A stretch of 64,000 bases of DNA. Origin: Silanimonas sp021297925 (lineage in GTDB: Bacteria; Pseudomonadota; Gammaproteobacteria; Xanthomonadales; Xanthomonadaceae). The stretch's first letter is position 1. Each line of letters opens with the position of its first letter. A model generated the notes under the pieces. That model was not told the DNA's origin, did no database searches, and worked only from the letters and a program-made list of their open reading frames with translations. The DNA is taken from the NCBI GenBank assembly GCA_027532825.1, contig JAPZTL010000004.1, forward strand, positions 186,001 through 250,000, read 5' to 3'. The position numbers and the translations under genes are program-made. Positions 57,765 through 64,000 of this stretch are shown here, piece after piece.

Positions 57765-58517
57765 ATGCGCATCGACGTCCTGACGCTGTTTCCCGAGTTC
57801 ATCGCCCAAGCCGCGGCCGTCGGGGTCGTGGGTCGCGCCCTCGAGCGCGGGCGCATGGCCGTGAAGGGCTGGAACCCGCGCGACCACGCCACCGGCAACT
57901 ACCGCCGCGTCGACGAGCGTCCGTTCGGCGGCGGGCCTGGCATGGTCATGTTGTCCGAGCCGCTCGAGGCCTGCCTCGCCGGGGCCCGTGCCGACGGGGC
58001 CACGGGGCCGCTGATCTACCTGTCGCCCCAAGGGCCGCGACTGACGCAGGCCAAGGCCCGTTCGCTCGCCGCCACGGCCGGCTTCGTGCTGCTGTGCGGG
58101 CGCTACGAGGGCGTCGACGAGCGCTTCATCGCGGCGAACGTCGACGAAGAGCTGTCGATCGGTGACTACGTGCTGTCCGGCGGCGAGCTGGGGGCCGCGG
58201 TCGTCATCGATGCGGTGGGGCGCCTGCTGGACGGGGTGCTGAACGACGCGGCTTCGGCCATCGAAGACAGCTTCGAGGACGGCTTGCTGGATTGCCCGCA
58301 TTTCACCCGGTCCGAGCGCCTCGGCACCGCGGGCGTCCCCGGCGTCCTGCTGTCCGGCGACCATACCCGCATCGCCCGCTGGCGCCGCCAGCAGGCGCTG
58401 GGCCGGACCTGGCTCCGCCGCCCCGACCTGCTGGCCCGGATGGTGCTGGGCCGCAAGGACCGGCAGCTGCTGGAGGAATTCATCGCCGGGCAAGCTTCGG
58501 CCGCGGGCAACCCCTAG
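57765..58517 (+). CDS. trmD: tRNA (guanine-N1)-methyltransferase
   Basis: TrmD makes m1G37 in tRNAs reading CNN codons. The 250-residue SPOUT protein has MRIDVLTLFPEFI, RPFGGGPGMVM, the knot region LCGRYEGVDERF and SIGDYVLSGGELGA, and FTRSERLG further on. It follows rimM by 39 bases. rplS follows after 93 bases with a possible own promoter. Confidence 0.97.
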   Translation: MRIDVLTLFPEFIAQAAAVGVVGRALERGRMAVKGWNPRDHATGNYRRVDERPFGGGPGMVMLSEPLEACLAGARADGATGPLIYLSPQGPRLTQAKARSLAATAGFVLLCGRYEGVDERFIAANVDEELSIGDYVLSGGELGAAVVIDAVGRLLDGVLNDAASAIEDSFEDGLLDCPHFTRSERLGTAGVPGVLLSGDHTRIARWRRQQALGRTWLRRPDLLARMVLGRKDRQLLEEFIAGQASAAGNP

Positions 58518-58539
58518 CGCCGGCTGGAAACAAGCGGTT

Positions 58540-58545
58540 ATACTT
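58540..58545 (+). promoter_or_regulatory. candidate -10 element of rplS
   Basis: TATACT preceded by GGT lies 65 bases before rplS, suggesting an internal promoter in the rpsP operon. No clear -35. Confidence 0.45.
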
Positions 58546-58585
58546 ACCGACTCGCCCGGGCGCCCGCCTGCGTGGCGCGGCATCT

Positions 58586-58601
58586 AGAAGAACTACACAG
58601 G
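58586..58601 (+). promoter_or_regulatory. leader/RBS cassette of rplS shared with rplU
   Basis: AGAAGAACTACACAGG ends 9 bases before the ATG, exactly as AGAAGAACTACATAGG does before rplU, about 16 kb away. Confidence 0.55.
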
Positions 58602-58610
58602 TCTGAAGCC

Positions 58611-58988
58611 ATGAGCCAGCTCAACAAGTCGATCGTCGCCCAGTTCGAGGCCGAACAGATGCAGCGCCAGCTGCCCGAGTTCAGCCCCGGTGACACGGTG
58701 ATCGTCAACGTCAAGGTCAAGGAAGGCAACCGCGAGCGCGTGCAGGCCTTCGAGGGCGTCGTCATCGCCAAGAAGAACGCCGGCCTGAACTCGTCGTTCA
58801 CCGTCCGCAAGATCTCGCACGGCTTCGGCGTCGAGCGCGTGTTCCAGACCCACAGCCCGACCATCGAGTCGGTCGAGGTCAAGCGCCATGGCAAGGTCCG
58901 CGCGGCCAAGCTGTACTACCTGCGCGACCTCGAGGGCAAGGCGGCCCGCATCAAGGAAGATCTGGCGGCTCGCAAGTCGGCCCAGTAA
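58611..58988 (+). CDS. rplS: 50S ribosomal protein L19
   Basis: L19 lies at the 30S-50S interface. The 125-residue protein starts MSQLNKSIVAQFEAEQM and has the signature KISHGFGVERVFQTHSP plus KLYYLRDLEGKAARIKE. It closes the ffh-rpsP-rimM-trmD cluster. Its leader contains the cassette shared with rplU. Confidence 0.98.
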   Translation: MSQLNKSIVAQFEAEQMQRQLPEFSPGDTVIVNVKVKEGNRERVQAFEGVVIAKKNAGLNSSFTVRKISHGFGVERVFQTHSPTIESVEVKRHGKVRAAKLYYLRDLEGKAARIKEDLAARKSAQ

Positions 58989-59071
58989 TCCCGGCCGCGC
59001 AAGCGCCAACCCCGGACGGCCGCCTCGCGCGGCCGTTCGTGTTTCCGGCCTCCGCCTCCCTGATCCCTACG

Positions 59072-59533
59072 ATGCGACGACGCCACTGCCGACTCGAAGC
59101 GCCTGCCGGCTCGCCTTCGGGGGCTGCGGGCCCCGCTGTCGAGGACACGGCGGGCGTGCGTCTTGACCTCTGGCTCTGGGCGGCGCGCTTCTTCAAGACC
59201 CGCGCGCTTGCGAAGAAGGCCATCGAACTTGGCCAGGTTCGCATCGACGGCCAGACGCTGAAACCGAGTCGCACGGTTCGCCCCGGCGTCGTGCTCGCCG
59301 TCGAGCGGGCTGGCGAGCGTTACGACGTCGAAGTCCGCGGCGTGGCCGACCAGCGCGGCCCGGCCAGCGTCGCGCAGCAGCTGTACGTTGAATCCGAGGC
59401 GTCGACCGCCGCCCGCCTCGCGGAGCGCGAGAAACGGCGTTTCGAAGCACAGGGCTACCAGGCCCCCGAGACGCGTCCGAACAAGCGCCAGCGCCGCCTG
59501 ATCCAGGCCTTGGGCGACCTCGACGCGCTGTAG
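59072..59533 (+). CDS. S4 domain RNA-binding protein (Hsp15-like)
   Basis: The 153-residue protein has an S4 domain: VRLDLWLWAARFFKTRALAK, then AIELGQVRIDGQTLKPS and VRPGVVLAVE. Its C-terminal helix RRFEAQGYQAPETRPNKRQR matches Hsp15, which binds 50S subunits carrying nascent chains after heat shock. The start is uncertain: the ATG at 59072 adds about 37 residues before the S4 fold, and a GTG just before RLDLWLW would give the usual Hsp15 N terminus. It ends 3 bases before the end of mutS. Confidence 0.88.
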   Translation: MRRRHCRLEAPAGSPSGAAGPAVEDTAGVRLDLWLWAARFFKTRALAKKAIELGQVRIDGQTLKPSRTVRPGVVLAVERAGERYDVEVRGVADQRGPASVAQQLYVESEASTAARLAEREKRRFEAQGYQAPETRPNKRQRRLIQALGDLDAL

Positions 59534-59536
59534 CGG

Positions 59537-62125
<2,589 letters not shown>

Positions 62126-62160
62126 TCTCAAACGCGCGGGCTGACCGCTCGGGCAAGGGC

Positions 62161-62173
62161 CGGCTAGTCTAGC
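62161..62173. promoter_or_regulatory. palindromic promoter element shared by mutS and pncC
   Basis: CGGCTAGTCTAGC contains TAGTCT on the plus strand (62165-62170), 6 bases before the pncC ATG, and TAGACT on the minus strand for mutS. The same 13-mer occurs upstream of uvrA. Confidence 0.45.
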
Positions 62174-62176
62174 GGG

Positions 62177-62686
62177 ATGGACACGCCCCACCTCCCCACC
62201 GACGCCGAGCTCGGCGCGCTGGCCCGCCAACTGGCCGACGCGCTCATCGCCCAGCGCCTGTTCGTCAGCACCGCCGAGAGTTGCACCGGCGGCTGGATCG
62301 CCAAGACCCTCACCGACCTCGCCGGCAGCTCGGCGTGGTTCGACTGCGGCATGGTCGCGTACAGCTACGAGGCGAAGCAGGCCATGCTTGGCGTGCGGCC
62401 GCAGACGCTCGAGCGCGAGGGTGCCGTCAGCCGCGAGACGGTGATCGAGATGGTTTCTGGCGCGCTGGTCCATTCGGCCGCGTCGGTCGCCGTGGCGGTG
62501 ACGGGCATCGCGGGCCCCGGGGGCGGGACGGTCGACAAACCGGTCGGCACCGTCTGGATCGGCTGGAAGCGCCGCGGCGGCTACCCGAAGGCCGAGGTCT
62601 TCCATTTCGCCGGCGACCGCGAGGCGGTGCGGCGGCAGACCATCGCTGCGGCCTTGAAGGGCTTGCTCGCCCTCACGGCCTCCTGA
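62177..62686 (+). CDS. pncC: nicotinamide-nucleotide amidase (CinA C-terminal family)
   Basis: PncC deamidates nicotinamide mononucleotide in NAD salvage. The 169-residue protein is the stand-alone CinA C-terminal domain: VSTAESCTGGWIAKTLTDL with the catalytic serine, WFDCGMVAYSYEAK, and VTGIAGPGGGTVDKPVGTVW. The ATG at 62177 starts 6 bases after a TAGTCT -10 element, so the mRNA may be leaderless. mutS-pncC-lexA/recA proximity is a common gammaproteobacterial arrangement. Confidence 0.95.
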   Translation: MDTPHLPTDAELGALARQLADALIAQRLFVSTAESCTGGWIAKTLTDLAGSSAWFDCGMVAYSYEAKQAMLGVRPQTLEREGAVSRETVIEMVSGALVHSAASVAVAVTGIAGPGGGTVDKPVGTVWIGWKRRGGYPKAEVFHFAGDREAVRRQTIAAALKGLLALTAS

Positions 62687-62729
62687 CGGGGTAGGGTGGC
62701 CCCTGGCCGGGGCTTGTGGCGCGATCGGG

Positions 62730-62746
62730 TTAGTAGTATTACTACC
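62730..62746 (+). promoter_or_regulatory. LexA operator (SOS box) of lexA
   Basis: TTAGTAGTATTACTACC is a palindrome (TAGTA-G-TATTACTA type) that matches the Xanthomonadales SOS box, TTAG-N6-TACTA. It ends 3 bases before the lexA ATG and overlaps a possible promoter (TTGTGG 62714-62719, 17 bases, TATTAC 62737-62742). LexA bound here would block its own transcription. Confidence 0.88.
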
Positions 62747-62749
62747 CAC

Positions 62750-63394
62750 ATGCCGCTGACCGACGTCCAGACCGCCATCCTCGAGTTCCTCGCCGAGCGC
62801 ATCGAGTCGGAGGGCATGCCGCCCTCCCAGACCGAGATCGCCCGCGCCTTTGGCTTCAAGAGCGTCCGCGCCGCCCAGTACCACCTCGAGGCCCTCGAAG
62901 CCGCCGGCGCCATCGAGCGCCTGCCCGGCAAGGCCCGCGGGCTGCGCGTGCTGCAGGCGCCGGCCAAGGCCCAGGCCGCCCTGTCCCTGGCCCCCGCGAT
63001 CGAGGACGACGCCGTCCGCCTGCCGGTGCTTGGGCGCGTCGCCGCGGGCCAGCCGATCGGGGCCGACATCGGCAGCGACGCCACCGTCGTGCTGGATCGC
63101 CACGTCTTCCACCCGACGCCGGATTACCTGCTGCGCGTGCAGGGCGATTCGATGCGCGACGAGGCCATCCTCGACGGCGACCTCATCGGCGTGCGCCGCA
63201 CGGCGGATGCCCGCCACGGCCAAGTCGTGATCGCGCGGGTGGACGGCGAGATCACCGTGAAGGTGCTGCACTTCGGCGGCGAGGGGCTGCGCCTGATGCC
63301 GCGCAATCCGGAGCACGCGCCGATCACCGTCGCCGAGGACCAGGACTTCGCCATCGAAGGCCTGTTCTGCGGCCTGCTGAGGCCGTCGCGGTGA
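62750..63394 (+). CDS. lexA: SOS repressor LexA
   Basis: LexA represses the SOS regulon and self-cleaves when RecA is activated. The 214-residue protein has the winged helix-turn-helix (PLTDVQTAILEFLAERIE, then PPSQTEIARAFGFKSVRAA), the Ala-Gly cleavage site in GRVAAGQPIG, the catalytic serine in QGDSMRDEAI, and the lysine in GEITVKVLH. The ATG at 62750 directly follows the SOS box. recA follows after 169 bases. Confidence 0.97.
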   Translation: MPLTDVQTAILEFLAERIESEGMPPSQTEIARAFGFKSVRAAQYHLEALEAAGAIERLPGKARGLRVLQAPAKAQAALSLAPAIEDDAVRLPVLGRVAAGQPIGADIGSDATVVLDRHVFHPTPDYLLRVQGDSMRDEAILDGDLIGVRRTADARHGQVVIARVDGEITVKVLHFGGEGLRLMPRNPEHAPITVAEDQDFAIEGLFCGLLRPSR

Positions 63395-63563
63395 TGCCTG
63401 CCGACAGCGGCCGCCGGGTCTTTCCCACCTCCCGGATCGTGCTTCCGGTCTGCCGCGGGCCGGTCAGCGCGACGATGCTGGGCCGACGTTCCGCCCCTGT
63501 CTCAATCCGTGCGAAACGCCCCCGCCACACTGCCTCCCACACCCACTGATCCGAGACCCGACG
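63395..63563 (+). other. lexA-recA intergenic region
   Basis: The 169 bases contain no second TAGTA-type SOS box that I can see and no obvious terminator. TGTCTCAATCCGTGCG near 63496-63511 is AT-richer and could contain a promoter. Confidence 0.4.
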
Positions 63564-64000
63564 ATGACTGCGATGGACGAAAACAAGAAGCGTGCCCTGA
63601 CGGCTGCCCTCACCCAGATCGAGCGCCAGTTCGGCAAGGGCACGGTGATGCGCATGGGCGACAAGAACGCCGAGGCCGCCGAGGTGATCGGCACGGGCTC
63701 CCTGATGCTCGACATCGCGTTGGGCATCGGCGGCCTGCCGAAGGGCCGCGTCATCGAGATCTTCGGGCCGGAATCCTCGGGCAAGACGACGCTGACCCTG
63801 CAGGTCATCGCCGAGTGCCAGAAGGCCGGCGGCACCGCGGCCTTCATCGACGCCGAACACGCGCTCGACCCGATCTACGCCCAGAAGCTCGGCGTCAAGC
63901 TCGACGACCTGCTCGTCAGCCAGCCGGACACCGGCGAGCAGGCCCTCGAGATCGCCGACATGCTCGTCCGTTCCAATGCCGTCGACGTGGTCGTGGTCGA
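63564..64000 (+). CDS. recA: recombinase RecA, N-terminal part (runs off the right edge)
   Basis: RecA is the strand-exchange recombinase and LexA co-protease. The first ~145 residues are present: MDENKKRALTAALTQIERQF, GKGTVMRMGD, then Walker A GPESSGKTTLTL and FIDAEHALDPIYAQKLGV. Two ATGs are possible: 63564 (MTAMDENKK) and 63573 (MDENKK, the usual Xanthomonas-type start); neither has a strong ribosome-binding site. The frame is open at the right edge. Confidence 0.96.
   Translation, partial: MTAMDENKKRALTAALTQIERQFGKGTVMRMGDKNAEAAEVIGTGSLMLDIALGIGGLPKGRVIEIFGPESSGKTTLTLQVIAECQKAGGTAAFIDAEHALDPIYAQKLGVKLDDLLVSQPDTGEQALEIADMLVRSNAVDVVVV

Overview
The window is a very GC-rich stretch of bacterial chromosome, almost entirely coding and dominated by conserved housekeeping genes. 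Gene content and order point to a gammaproteobacterium of the Xanthomonadales (Lysobacteraceae/Xanthomonadaceae type). Evidence: folP-miaA-hfq-hflX-hflK-hflC-purA in a row; a lexA gene with a TTAGTA-N-TACTA type operator next to recA; a RecA N terminus reading MDENKKRAL; an oprO/P-pstS-pstS-pstCAB-phoU phosphate operon; and frequent GTG starts with one-base stop/start overlaps. I see no rRNA, phage, IS element or CRISPR array. The genus cannot be fixed from the sequence alone.

Layout. 1-6500: C-terminal end of folP, then miaA, hfq, hflX (apparently without a canonical start codon), hflK, hflC, purA. 6500-10500 (minus): gcvP behind a tandem glycine riboswitch, followed by two small proteins, one of which looks like a short flagellar-rod-type polypeptide. 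10500-15330: tRNA-Leu(CAG), rnr, rlmB, a small membrane protein, a TfoX N-domain protein and RNase T. 15360-17530 (minus): a translationally coupled YnbA-like / PlsC / CdsA phospholipid module. 17630-24650 (minus): phosphate regulon with two candidate Pho boxes. 24825-26552: REC-degenerate GGDEF-EAL protein. 26559-29215 (minus): enoyl-CoA hydratase, a stub of RnfC, an RnfD-like protein and nth. 29379-34113: degenerate FKBP protein, DUF1289, Nudix CoA pyrophosphatase, sulfurtransferase, a PstS-like/OmpA fusion and an ECI-type isomerase. 34121-38972: DUF4139 protein, AraC regulator and a fused ferredoxin-reductase-AlkB monooxygenase. 38976-42376 (minus): thioesterase and uvrA. 42678-51982: rplU, rpmA, obgE, rpsT, murJ, ribF, ileS, lspA, ispH. 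52020-59533: tRNA-Thr(CGU), radA, a DUF1444 protein, ypjD/ccsA-like, ffh, rpsP, rimM, trmD, rplS and an Hsp15-like protein. 59537-64000: mutS, pncC, lexA and the start of recA.

How the genes work together. Several blocks are clear functional units: RNA modification and membrane protease control (miaA to hflC), glycine catabolism under riboswitch control, high-affinity phosphate uptake with its outer-membrane porin, ribosome assembly (ffh-rpsP-rimM-trmD-rplS), lipoprotein and isoprenoid maturation (ileS-lspA-ispH) and DNA repair/SOS (mutS-pncC-lexA-recA). Recurrent -10 elements of the form TATACT/TAGACT/TAGTCT lie close to start codons, and some transcripts look leaderless.

Most unusual items: a single-polypeptide 2Fe-2S ferredoxin-flavin reductase-AlkB hydroxylase beside a divergent AraC regulator; a vestigial Rnf/Rsx locus still attached to nth; a PstS-like domain fused to a peptidoglycan-binding OmpA domain; and an identical 16-nt leader/RBS cassette before the unlinked ribosomal protein genes rplU and rplS.
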